A stretch of DNA of 8,144 nucleotides from an uncultured Acidobacteriota bacterium. GTDB lineage: Bacteria; Acidobacteriota; JAAYUB01. Position numbers and translations under genes: made by a program. This document shows, piece by piece, positions 1-6,167 of the stretch (its first letter is position 1; each line of letters starts with the position of its first letter). The DNA lies in the NCBI GenBank assembly GCA_937925645.1, contig CALAMB010000282.1, forward strand, positions 1 through 8,144, in the 5' to 3' direction. The notes under the pieces were generated by a model. It searched no databases. It was given only the letters and a program-made list of their open reading frames with translations, and had not been told where the DNA came from.

Positions 1-872
1 AGGTAGCGGTTGCGCGACGGGAGCAGCGACTGGCCGAAGTCGATCCGGACGTAGCCGCCGCCGGCCAGGTCGTCGGGGCGCGTGGTGATGAGGTTGCCGC
101 TGTGCCGGCCGAAGAGGCGGCACGTCCACGCCAGCGCCGCCTCGCGGCCCAGTTCCTCGGCCACGCGCGTCACCGCCGCCGGGCCCCAGCGCTTGCGCCG
201 CGGCTCGGTGAGGGGGTTGCCCGAGATGTCGCGCAGCGACCGGCCCGCCACGGGACGCATGGCGGACCAGGCGGGGCCGGTCCAGAGAATGTCCACCACC
301 GACAGTTCGAACACCTCGGCGACCATCGCCGCCAGGACCCGCTCCACCGCCATGTCCATCCGCTTCAGCACCAGCCGCGCCCCGCCGGCCGCCGCCCCCA
401 GCCGGACGTGGAACGCGCCGGTGGTGGCGCCCATCACGCCGGTCTTGACGTCCTCCCAGGCCACATCGGCCACCGCCTCGGCGAGGCGCACCGGCGCCGG
501 CAGCGCCGGGCAGAGCCGCGGCAGCACGTCCGCAAAACCGGGGAAGACGGCGTCCAGTTGCGTCGCTACGAGCGTGGGGGCCACCCGGGCCGCCACCGCG
601 TAGACGGACGAGCCGGCCGGGAAGCGCAGCAGCGCCCCGCCGGCCCGGTCCGTGAGCAGGGGCAGGTTGCGGGCGAGGAACGTGTCGGCGAGGAATGCGG
701 ACGGATCGAACGGAATGCCCAACGCCCCGGTGGCGCCGGCCTGGGCGAACGCGACAATCTCCCGGGCCGCCGCGGCGGGGTCGGCGAAGCCGGCGAGAAA
801 GCGCGCCACCGCCGCCTCGTCCACGGGGTGGCCCCAGGCGGCGAAGATACGGCGCAGTTCAGGCGTCAGCAC
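1..872 (-). CDS. PI3/PI4-kinase-like protein, C-terminus off window (partial)
   Basis: About 290 residues are visible from a GTG start at 872, preceded by GGAGGGG at 878-884, and the frame stays open to the left edge. Residues 1-140 are Ala-rich with no recognised domain. Residues 141-290 look like an atypical kinase core. There is a Gly-rich strand (GVMGATTGAFHVRL, 145-158), a beta-3-like Lys170 in RLVLKRM, a helix with Glu186, a hinge-like AMRPVAGRSL (204-213), then RHSGN (256-260) and YVRIDFG (274-280). The last two parallel the DRHxxN and HIDFG motifs of PI3/PI4-kinases and actin-fragmin-type kinases. The catalytic Asp before Arg-His is Gly255 here, while Asn260 and the metal-binding Asp278 are kept. 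It may be a divergent protein or small-molecule kinase, or a pseudokinase. The substrate is unknown. Family resemblance is moderately supported and activity is not. Confidence 0.6.
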   Translation of the reverse strand, partial: MLTPELRRIFAAWGHPVDEAAVARFLAGFADPAAAAREIVAFAQAGATGALGIPFDPSAFLADTFLARNLPLLTDRAGGALLRFPAGSSVYAVAARVAPTLVATQLDAVFPGFADVLPRLCPALPAPVRLAEAVADVAWEDVKTGVMGATTGAFHVRLGAAAGGARLVLKRMDMAVERVLAAMVAEVFELSVVDILWTGPAWSAMRPVAGRSLRDISGNPLTEPRRKRWGPAAVTRVAEELGREAALAWTCRLFGRHSGNLITTRPDDLAGGGYVRIDFGQSLLPSRNRY

Positions 873-901
873 GCTGGCCCCTCCGGTTCCACAGCCGTTG
901 C

Positions 902-931
902 AGTATAGCGGGAAACAGGTGGCGGCGTCCA
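902..931 (-). promoter_or_regulatory. Candidate promoter of the kinase-like gene
   Basis: Reading the minus strand, TATACT (907-902) is a good -10 hexamer lying 29 bases before the GTG start. TGGACG (931-926) with an 18-base spacer is a 4-of-6 match to a -35. The -10 is identical to that proposed for glyA at 7766-7761. This is a sequence match only. Confidence 0.4.
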
Positions 932-1014
932 CCGCCGGGTCCGGCGGCGGACGGCCGCAACGGCATGGCACCGGCCGGCGACTTCAGCCGCACAGCACGT
1001 TCCTCAACCGGCAG

Positions 1015-1170
1015 ATGCAGACTTTTTTCATCCAGTCGCCGTGGACCGGCTCCTCCCACTCCACCGGCTTCGGCGGGCGCGAGCCCGGCACCTGGTCGCC
1101 CGGCGTGTACCGGGCGGAATTTTTCGTGGCCGGCCAGAAGGTGGCCGAAGGACCCTTCGAGATATTTTGA
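1015..1170 (+). pseudogene. Orphan C-terminal fragment of a surface/ligand-type domain
   Basis: An ATG-to-TGA reading frame of 51 residues ends in GTWSPGVYRAEFFVAGQKVA followed by EGPFEIF. This is the pattern of many secreted bacterial domains that end in 'W.pG.Yrve.yvdGkkva.g.F.i', a beta-sandwich edge. No matching coding sequence lies upstream in the same frame, and no ribosome binding site precedes the ATG. It therefore looks like the surviving tail of a larger gene rather than an intact small gene. It converges on the minus-strand flavin-reductase-like gene, whose stop is at 1231. The 5' boundary of the remnant is uncertain; homology could start around 1000. A real 51-residue protein cannot be excluded. 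Confidence 0.45.
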
Positions 1171-1172
1171 TT

Positions 1173-1186
1173 CCGGGTTCACCCGG
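1173..1186. repeat. Small perfect hairpin with TTCA centre
   Basis: CCGGGT and ACCCGG pair around a TC, or five pairs around a TTCA loop. It begins two bases after the stop of the orphan fragment and lies 45 bases downstream of the minus-strand gene end. No T-run follows on either strand, so an intrinsic terminator is unlikely. The stem and loop resemble the CCGG-TTCA-CCGG hairpin at 5848-5865. Confidence 0.4.
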
Positions 1187-1230
1187 CGTCCGATTCCTGA
1201 CGCGCGGCCTGATTGAGAAATCGCCGGCGG

Positions 1231-1974
1231 CTATTTGTCTGCTTCCTTGGCCAGTTCCGACACGCGGCCCAGACTCGGCCCGATTCCATAGAATTGGGAA
1301 CTGCCGGGAGAGAAAACAAACGGCTTCAATTTACCCATGTCGGGAACGCCATCCTCGCCGAGAATGGACGGGTCCGCCTTCACGTCCACGATTTCCCCGA
1401 TGAACACGGTGTGCGAGCCCACCTCCACCGTCTGCCGGACCTTGCATTCCGCGATTAGGGGAAACTCCTTGACGAACGGGGCATCCACCCGCGTGCTTTT
1501 CACCGGCGTCAGGCCCGTCTTCAGAAACTTGTCCTGACTCCTCCCGGATACGCGGCCGACATACGCGGCGTACCGGGCCAGCGATTCCGAGGCGATGTTC
1601 ACCGTGAAGGCCTTCCGTCCCATGATGTTGCCATGCGTGTAGGTGGCCTTCCGCAGACAGGCCGTGACGGAAGGCGGCGTCGAGGCGCAGATCCCCACCC
1701 ACGCGGCCGTCATCAGGTTGGGCTTCCCCTCCTTGTCATAGGATCCGATCACCCACACCGGCGCGGGGATGATGGCGGTTTTGGCGCCCAGCGAGATTTT
1801 TTCGCCGGTTGCGCTGCTGCCGGGCGGACCCGCTTGCGGGCTGCCCGTCTCTGCCGACTGGCAGCCGCGGCTGTCGCCACGGGCAGTCACATCGTGGGAC
1901 GACAGCACGATCAACCCGGTTACGGCTATAGACAATGCCGCCAAGACCCCGATCCCACCTAAATGTCGTTTCAT
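1231..1974 (-). CDS. Flavin reductase-like FMN-binding protein with N-terminal export segment
   Basis: The 247-residue protein starts at ATG 1974, with GGGAGG at 1986-1981 six bases before it. Residues 7-26 form a hydrophobic segment after Lys2-Arg3 (signal peptide or membrane anchor), followed by a Gly/Ser/Pro-rich linker to about residue 60. Residues 61-240 match the flavin-reductase-like split barrel (flavoredoxin/RutF-type). Visible features are a strand APVWVIGS (71-78), the characteristic LMTAAWVGI (87-95), FTVNIAS (123-129) and HTVFIGEIVDV (188-198), ending with FYGIG (228-232). The family binds FMN and uses NAD(P)H or acts as an electron carrier. The substrate cannot be read from sequence. 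Most homologues are cytoplasmic, so the leader suggests a periplasmic or membrane-attached location. It stands alone, divergent from the TonB-type gene, and GC looks lower by eye than in pcm or glyA. Confidence 0.85.
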   Translation of the reverse strand: MKRHLGGIGVLAALSIAVTGLIVLSSHDVTARGDSRGCQSAETGSPQAGPPGSSATGEKISLGAKTAIIPAPVWVIGSYDKEGKPNLMTAAWVGICASTPPSVTACLRKATYTHGNIMGRKAFTVNIASESLARYAAYVGRVSGRSQDKFLKTGLTPVKSTRVDAPFVKEFPLIAECKVRQTVEVGSHTVFIGEIVDVKADPSILGEDGVPDMGKLKPFVFSPGSSQFYGIGPSLGRVSELAKEADK

Positions 1975-2008
1975 GGAACACCTCCCGGCACGTTCTCACC
2001 AAGGCATC

Positions 2009-2036
2009 ATTATTACAACAGATCGTGCCTTTTGAA
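2009..2036 (-). promoter_or_regulatory. Candidate promoter of the flavin-reductase-like gene
   Basis: On the minus strand TTCAAA (2036-2031) and AATAAT (2014-2009) are separated by 16 bases. They match the -35 at 4 of 6 and the -10 at 5 of 6. The predicted start is about 30 bases before the ATG and lies in the most AT-rich stretch of this intergenic region. Confidence 0.4.
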
Positions 2037-2045
2037 CACCGTTAA

Positions 2046-2068
2046 CCGGATGATGGGCAATCATCCGG
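2046..2068. promoter_or_regulatory. Perfect 9-bp inverted repeat between divergent genes (possible operator)
   Basis: CCGGATGAT pairs with ATCATCCGG around a five-base GGGCA loop. It lies 9 bases upstream of the proposed -35 of the minus-strand gene and 70 bases upstream of the proposed -35 of the TonB-type gene. The string GATGGGC recurs at 2105-2111. The position suits a regulator binding site acting on one or both genes. With no T-run it is a poor terminator. No regulator is identified. Confidence 0.35.
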
Positions 2069-2116
2069 CGGCCAGCATCCCGCAACCGTGCCGCCACGAG
2101 CCATGATGGGCGATGC

Positions 2117-2146
2117 TTGATGCCACCGCGCCACGCATGGTACGAT
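2117..2146 (+). promoter_or_regulatory. Candidate extended -10 promoter of the TonB-type gene
   Basis: TTGATG (2117-2122) and TACGAT (2141-2146) are spaced by 18 bases, each matching consensus at 4 of 6. A TG at 2138-2139 gives an extended -10. It would leave a leader of about 160 bases, in which no riboswitch was recognised. Confidence 0.3.
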
Positions 2147-2300
2147 TGGTTCAGATTCTTGCTTCATCACCGACGTCCGTTAGAAACTCTGCATCCGCAC
2201 CGCTGCGGCGGGCGCAGGGGCGGAGGATGTGGCGCCGCCGGGTTCGTCGACGGCACGACGGCCTGCGGCCCGCACGGACCGGACACTCACGAAGTGTTTC

Positions 2301-2309
2301 AGGAGGTGA
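2301..2309 (+). promoter_or_regulatory. Strong ribosome binding site fixing the TonB-type gene start
   Basis: AGGAGGTGA is a full anti-16S match with its AGGAGG ending six bases before ATG 2313. It fixes this start against several in-frame alternatives. Confidence 0.8.
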
Positions 2310-2312
2310 ATC

Positions 2313-3917
2313 ATGAGCACGGTTCATGCAGCCGACGGTGCGGCGCCCAATTCTTCCGCCGGGACCCGGTCGACCACGTCATGCATCGTTTCAGCCGCCG
2401 CCTTGCCGCTCCTCGGCTCGCTGGCCGCCCTGGGCACGATGGGGCTATGGATCGCGAATAGCCGGTCGGTGGCCGGGGCGGAAATCTTGACTGCAATCCC
2501 CAAGCTCCACCTGCTGATATGGCTGGCAATGGCAGCCGCGGCGGTGGGTGCAGCCGTCGTCTGTCTCGTGCTCCGCGGCCTGGGTTGGCGCATTCCGGCT
2601 GCCGCCTGCTGGGCTGCCGGAATTCTTCCCTGGCTGGCCGGAGAGTTGCTGGCCCGGCCCGGCTTGGCCGAGATCGACAGGGCCGTGGCGATGGGAGTTG
2701 GGGGAATGGGGGCCGTGGCCGCCGGCCTGGCCGAGATCATGCTGTTCCCGCTGGCGGGTTCCTGGTTCGCCTGCTGGTTGCTGGCCTCAATCGGAGCGGG
2801 ATTGCTGCTCCTGGCCCTGGGCGAGCGGGAACGGCGGCTCCAGCCGACGGGCATCCTTCCGGCCGCCGCGCTGGGGCTGCCGGCGCTGGGGTTTGTCGTG
2901 TTCTGGATGCTCCGCTACGAATCGTCCGTGTGGTTGGTGCTCCTGGCCGTCGGAGCGGTGATGCTGTGGGCTCTGTCCGGCTGGGCGGGACGCTCGCCAG
3001 GCGGGGTGGCCGCCGCGGCGGCGTTGGGACTGGCCTTCTGGCCGGCGGCCGGTGCGGTGGCCCTGCTGTTCCGGATCGACGCCTGCGTGCGGTTCGCCAT
3101 GACCGCGTCCCACAACCTGGTCCTTTCATCTCCTCATCTGATGCTGTTGTATTTCATCGGTGGCTTCCTGGCACTGCTGCCGGCGGCATTCCTGGCCTGG
3201 CGGTACCGGCGGGACGGCGGCCGGACAACCGCGCCGATGATCCAGCCGATCGTTTTTTTGGCGATCCTGGCCCTGGCGGTTGGCGCCCACTGGTGGGTCC
3301 ATCGAACGATGGCCGGATACATTCACGCGCTGGCTGAGGGGCCGGCCGTGTCCGCTCCCCCGGACCGCCTGGATCCGGCGTCATCGGATGAGGTCCCGAT
3401 CGAGTTGCCGCCTCCCCCACCCTCCGCCGACGACGGCGCCGCGGACGAAATTTTCGAGGGAGGCGTCGAGGGAGGTTTCGAGGGAAGCGTCCTCGACGCA
3501 CCGCCCGACGAAGGGAAGCCGGGCCGAACGGCGGCAGTGAATCCCCGGCCGGCCGGGAACGGGTCGCTTCCCGATTCGAGCGATGAACCCCCGGCCGAAA
3601 TGGCCGCTTCCGCGGGCTTCCTGCAGACTGCTCTCCTGGAGCGCGTACCGCCGAAATATCCGGAAGTGGCCCTGAAGGCGCGTATTCAAGGAGTCGTCGT
3701 TTTGGAAATCCGGGTCAACTCCCGGGGTGAGGTCAGCGACGTGCGCACCGTATCCGGACATCCGCTGCTGCAGGCCGCGGCGGTGGATGCGGTCCGAAAA
3801 TGGCGGTACAAGCCGATGATCCTGAGCGGCCGTCCGGTCCCGGTGCGCGGCACGGTGACCGTCCGCTTCCAGTTGGCAAAGGCAGAGAAGCCGCAGGGAC
3901 AGGCGGATTCTCCGTGA
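2313..3917 (+). CDS. Polytopic membrane protein with C-terminal TonB domain
   Basis: The protein has 534 residues. Residues 24-330 contain about eight to ten hydrophobic segments (near 24-48, 64-88, 94-114, 125-145, 146-170, 181-200, 205-223, 230-254, 275-297 and 308-330). Next comes a Pro-rich stretch (ELPPPPP, 364-370), an acidic Gly repeat (382-393) and a long charged linker. Residues 440-522 are a TonB C-terminal domain with PPKYPEVA (446-453), GVVVLEIRV (460-468), a Gly after the second strand and AVRKWRYKP (493-501). Classical TonB has one N-terminal anchor and couples ExbB/ExbD energy to outer-membrane receptors. Here the anchor is replaced by a large membrane module I do not recognise. 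No ExbB/ExbD or receptor gene is adjacent. The product may energise an outer-membrane transporter or serve as an envelope scaffold. The TonB domain assignment is firm and the role is inferred. Confidence 0.85.
   Translation: MSTVHAADGAAPNSSAGTRSTTSCIVSAAALPLLGSLAALGTMGLWIANSRSVAGAEILTAIPKLHLLIWLAMAAAAVGAAVVCLVLRGLGWRIPAAACWAAGILPWLAGELLARPGLAEIDRAVAMGVGGMGAVAAGLAEIMLFPLAGSWFACWLLASIGAGLLLLALGERERRLQPTGILPAAALGLPALGFVVFWMLRYESSVWLVLLAVGAVMLWALSGWAGRSPGGVAAAAALGLAFWPAAGAVALLFRIDACVRFAMTASHNLVLSSPHLMLLYFIGGFLALLPAAFLAWRYRRDGGRTTAPMIQPIVFLAILALAVGAHWWVHRTMAGYIHALAEGPAVSAPPDRLDPASSDEVPIELPPPPPSADDGAADEIFEGGVEGGFEGSVLDAPPDEGKPGRTAAVNPRPAGNGSLPDSSDEPPAEMAASAGFLQTALLERVPPKYPEVALKARIQGVVVLEIRVNSRGEVSDVRTVSGHPLLQAAAVDAVRKWRYKPMILSGRPVPVRGTVTVRFQLAKAEKPQGQADSP
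3456..3491 (+). repeat. Three 12-bp in-frame tandem units in the linker
   Basis: Three consecutive units begin GAGGGAGG, GAGGGAGG and GAGGGAAG. They encode EGGV, EGGF and EGSV (residues 382-393). Length variation by slippage would keep the frame and alter only the periplasmic linker. Confidence 0.7.
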
Positions 3918-4032
3918 ATGGGTCCGTCACCCTGACGCCCCCGCCTGAAAAACGCCCCATCTCGCGGCGTGTCGGTTCCACCAATGGATGCCATCCAGCG
4001 CCGGCGCCAGTGCATCCTAAACAGACCATTGG

Positions 4033-4116
4033 CCAAGGGTGCGCCGCCGGCACGTAGTCTTCGATGCTCGGCGGCAGCAACCGCTTTAGGTGCCGATCCC
4101 CGTAGCGAAACGCCAT
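4033..4116 (-). pseudogene. N-terminal remnant of an IS1182-type transposase
   Basis: From ATG 4116 on the minus strand the reading gives MAFRYGDRHLKRLLPPSIED followed by YVPAAHPW. This closely follows the N-terminus I recall for IS1182-family transposases (DRxxxxLLPPSIEDYV.PDHPVR). After about 28 residues the similarity stops, and the continuing frame is not transposase-like. AGAGG occurs at a plausible distance upstream of the ATG. The rest of the element is absent from the window, so this is a broken 5' end. The upstream flank (4117-4187), including a 6-bp stem hairpin at 4159-4177, may be residual IS end sequence. Terminal repeats could not be identified. Confidence 0.55.
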
Positions 4117-4158
4117 GCCGGTGTGCCTCTTGGTCGTGTGGTACATCATATTGTTTAC

Positions 4159-4177
4159 TGCCGCTTCAGCTGCGGCA
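4159..4177. repeat. 6-bp stem hairpin next to the transposase remnant
   Basis: TGCCGC and GCGGCA pair around a seven-base loop. It lies 43 bases upstream of the remnant start codon and just before repeat locus A. It could be part of the old IS end; that is not shown. Confidence 0.3.
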
Positions 4178-4187
4178 TTCATTCATC

Positions 4188-4500
4188 ATCATTGGATCTG
4201 GGATCTGTCAGCAAGGACCTAGCACCCAGGTCCCGGGTCCAAGGTCCGACAACCAGGACCCAGAACCCAGGTCCCAGGTCCGATCCCCGATGTCCGATAT
4301 CCGATGTCCGAAGTCCGTCGGTCGGGAACGAGCCTCTAGCCTCGAGTCTCGAGCCTCGATCACGATCACGATTACGAATTACGAGCACGATACGATTACG
4401 ATCACGATTACGAATTACGAGCACGACGGGCTTGAAACTCCTATCTCCTATCTCCTCACTGTTCACTGTTCACTGTTCACCGTTCACCGTTCACCGTTCC
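4188..4500. repeat. Repeat locus A: heptamer/hexamer mosaic upstream of pcm
   Basis: The stretch is almost wholly divisible into 6-7 base units. From 4221 to 4358 run about twenty units, nearly all heptamers, with the phase almost unbroken. They change gradually from AGGTCCC-like through ATGTCCG-like to AGCCTCG-like types. From 4359 to 4425 the units become hexamers (ATCACG, ATTACG, AGCACG), occasionally with an extra A. From 4440 to 4495 they are heptamers again (CCTATCT twice, then GTTCACT and GTTCACC). Another heptamer, GGATCTG, is doubled at 4194-4207. The array ends ten bases before the proposed pcm -35. Segment 4251-4425 recurs inverted at 5394-5530. Open frames through it are repeat artefacts, including an in-frame upstream extension of pcm. 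Confidence 0.85.
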
Positions 4501-4509
4501 TCCTCCCGA

Positions 4510-4538
4510 TTGCGCCCCGGCGGGCGGCGCATTACAAT
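4510..4538 (+). promoter_or_regulatory. Promoter of pcm
   Basis: TTGCGC (4510-4515), a 17-base spacer and TACAAT (4533-4538, 5 of 6). The predicted start leaves a leader of about 24 bases containing GAGGAG at 4556-4561, seven bases before ATG 4569. The -35 and the following CC/GG-rich spacer resemble the proposed glyA promoter. Confidence 0.55.
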
Positions 4539-4568
4539 AGAGGCAACAGGCCGCCGAGGAGCACCGCC

Positions 4569-5333
4569 ATGAAGTACCTCCTGCTGTGGGTCCTGCTCGT
4601 CGCGGGGGCCGGGCTGGCTGTCCTGCTCGCCTGCCGGGCGCCCGGCGCCGCCGGGCCCAACGGCGCCCCCGCGACACCGCCGGGGCCGCCCGACGACGAC
4701 GGCTTCGGGGCGCTGCGCCGCCGCATGGTGGACGAACAGATCCGCACCCGCGGCGTCCGCGACGAGCGGGTGCTCGCCGCCATGCTCGCCGTGCCCCGCC
4801 ACCGCTTCGTCCCCGAGCCCTACACCGCCGCCGCCCACGAGGACGGCCCCTTGCCCATCGGCAGCGGGCAGACCATCTCGCAGCCGTACATCGTCGCCTT
4901 CATGACCGAGGCGATCCGCCCCCGGCCCGAGCACAAGGTACTGGAAGTGGGCACCGGCTCCGGCTACCAGGCCGCGGTGCTTGCGGCGCTGGTGGCGGAG
5001 GTGTACACCATCGAGCTGCTGCCGGAACTCGGGCAACGGGCCGCGGCGCTGCTGGCGGCGCTCCCCTGCCCCAACGTGCAGTGCCGCATCGGCGACGGCT
5101 ACGGCGGCTGGCCCGAGGCGGCGCCGTTCGACGCCATCGTGGTCACGGCGGCCGCGCCGCAGGTGCCGCCGCGGCTGGTGGAGCAGCTCAAGCCGGGCGG
5201 CGTCATGGTCATCCCCGTGGGGCGGTCAAACGACATCCAGTACCTGCTGCGCGTCACCCGGGAACCGGACGGCCGCACCCGCACCGAGAACCTGATGCCG
5301 GTGCGCTTCGTGCCGCTGGTGCCGGGGAAGTAG
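4569..5333 (+). CDS. pcm: Protein-L-isoaspartate O-methyltransferase, predicted lipoprotein
   Basis: The protein has 254 residues and starts at ATG 4569, chosen for the GAGGAG site and the signal peptide; longer in-frame readings only run through repeats. Residues 1-22 form a hydrophobic leader ending in the lipobox LLAC (Cys22). A Pro/Gly-rich linker follows to about residue 45. The methyltransferase core carries the family signature GSGQTISQP (98-106), SAM-binding LEVGTGSGYQ (125-134), acidic Glu149 in VYTIE, DAIVVTAAAP (188-197) and LKPGGVMVIPVG (207-218). The enzyme methylates L-isoaspartyl residues with S-adenosylmethionine and so starts repair of damaged proteins. The typical enzyme is cytosolic and about 210 residues long. 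The lipoprotein leader puts this one outside the cytoplasm, where the SAM supply is unclear. It is monocistronic, with repeat arrays on both sides. Confidence 0.93.
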   Translation: MKYLLLWVLLVAGAGLAVLLACRAPGAAGPNGAPATPPGPPDDDGFGALRRRMVDEQIRTRGVRDERVLAAMLAVPRHRFVPEPYTAAAHEDGPLPIGSGQTISQPYIVAFMTEAIRPRPEHKVLEVGTGSGYQAAVLAALVAEVYTIELLPELGQRAAALLAALPCPNVQCRIGDGYGGWPEAAPFDAIVVTAAAPQVPPRLVEQLKPGGVMVIPVGRSNDIQYLLRVTREPDGRTRTENLMPVRFVPLVPGK

Positions 5334-5344
5334 GGCGGGCTTCA

Positions 5345-5720
5345 TTCACCACGAAGACACGAAGGACACAAAGAGTGTTGATGGTTGATGGTTCGTGCTC
5401 GTAATCGTAATTCGTAATCGTAATCGTGATCGTAATTGAGACTCGAGGCTCGAGACTCGAGGCTCGTTCCCGCCATGCGGACATCGGATATCGGACATCG
5501 GACCTGGGACCTGGGTTCTGGGTCCTGGTTAACGATTACCAGATCCTTGAACCCAGGTCCCAGAACCCAGGTCCCACATCTCGGCAACACCTGACTCGTC
5601 TCCAAATAGCCAATAAAATATAAGCAATCATCAATAACCAATAATCCGAAATGCACAATGAAGAATGTCAGATGATCAATGACAAATGGAATCCACTGTG
5701 CCCTGTGGTGAAAAAATGAT
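5345..5720. repeat. Repeat locus B: two opposed heptamer arrays plus AT-rich tail
   Basis: The locus starts 12 bases after the pcm stop with CACCACGAAG/ACACGAAGG-type units (5347-5373), then TGATGGT twice (5379-5392). From 5394 to 5530, read on the minus strand, it repeats the unit order of locus A. A break at 5531-5553 follows. A plus-strand array of AGGTCCC/AGAACCC units then runs at 5555-5575, followed by a tail (5576-5690) rich in heptamers beginning AAT, such as AATCATC and AATAACC. A last recognisable piece is CACTGTG..CTGTGGTGA near 5694-5710. Nothing protein-coding or tRNA-like was seen. Confidence 0.85.
5555..5640 (+). repeat. 86-bp dispersed element, copy 1
   Basis: This aligns without gaps to 7997-8082 with 12 mismatches counted by eye (74 of 86 identical). 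It comprises three AGGTCCC-type heptamers followed by a 65-bp tail that is not simply tandem. Both copies sit at the same place in their locus, after an opposed heptamer array. Confidence 0.8.
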
Positions 5721-5741
5721 CGTGCCCGTGAGCGGGGTTCG

Positions 5742-5764
5742 ATCACGAGCACGATTACGATTAC
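5742..5764. repeat. Short hexamer run (ATCACG/AGCACG/ATTACG)
   Basis: Three hexamers and a partial fourth of the same type as in loci A, B and D stand between locus B and the hairpin cluster. No other feature was seen in 5711-5782. Confidence 0.7.
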
Positions 5765-5782
5765 TCAGTTACTCCCGTTTTT

Positions 5783-6085
5783 CTGCCAATCCTTGGCAGG
5801 ATTTCCGTTGCCCTGACCATTCCAATTTCGCCGGCATCGCGATCCCCAGGCCGGTTCACCGGTCTTGGATGAAACTAGCCCGTCGCTTCAGCGACGGGGA
5901 AACAGTTTTGTTGTTGGATCAGCAGCCCCCTTCAGGGGGCTTGGAACTGCCGGCCCCCGTTCCCACGGGGGCCGGAGAAACGACCAAGTCCGGTGAACCG
6001 GGCTGAACACCAATCCAACCAGACGGCGCCGACCCGTCCGTAAACGGACGGGCTACGGGGGGCACAAGCCCCGCCGAGCGGGGCT
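5783..6085. repeat. Cluster of eight GC-rich hairpins
   Basis: Hairpins lie at 5783-5799 (7-bp stem), 5848-5865 (8 bp with one G-T), 5879-5898 (8 bp, loop TTCA), 5924-5941 (7 bp around TTCA), 5950-5975 (11-bp stem, loop TCCC), 5987-6004 (CCGG stem around TGAA), 6033-6052 (8 bp, loop TAAA) and 6067-6085 (8 bp). 5848-5865 and 5987-6004 are reverse complements apart from two positions. 5879-5898 and the reverse complement of 6033-6052 share TAGCCCGTC and a TTYA loop, with paired differences in the stem. No T-run marks any of them as a terminator. The pattern resembles REP/BIME-type palindromic elements, or a structured RNA. It lies between pcm and glyA and contains no credible coding sequence. 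Confidence 0.8.
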
Positions 6086-6167
6086 GAGAAGGCGTGTACC
6101 CAGATGAACCGTCTCGGGCCGATCCACCGCGAAACCAAGCGTCGGGTTCCTGCTCCGCCGGCTTGGG

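Noticed and set aside
102..908. 268-residue open frame on the plus strand
   Set aside because: Arg/Gly/His-rich composition typical of the antisense of a GC-rich gene. The minus strand carries the kinase-like motifs, a ribosome binding site and a promoter.
2113..2316. 67-codon leader frame whose TGA overlaps the TonB-type ATG
   Set aside because: The ATGA overlap is suggestive of coupling, but the frame has Arg-rich shadow-like composition and no convincing ribosome binding site.
3969..4568. 200-residue N-terminal extension of pcm
   Set aside because: It runs through the IS remnant and locus A. The promoter, ribosome binding site and signal peptide all indicate ATG 4569.
5783..5799. Intrinsic terminator for pcm or glyA
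   Set aside because: No T-run follows the stem on either strand, and it is 450 bases from both gene ends.
5851..6004. tRNA-like GGTTCA/GGTTCGA strings
   Set aside because: They belong to short hairpins; no acceptor or anticodon arms can be paired around them.
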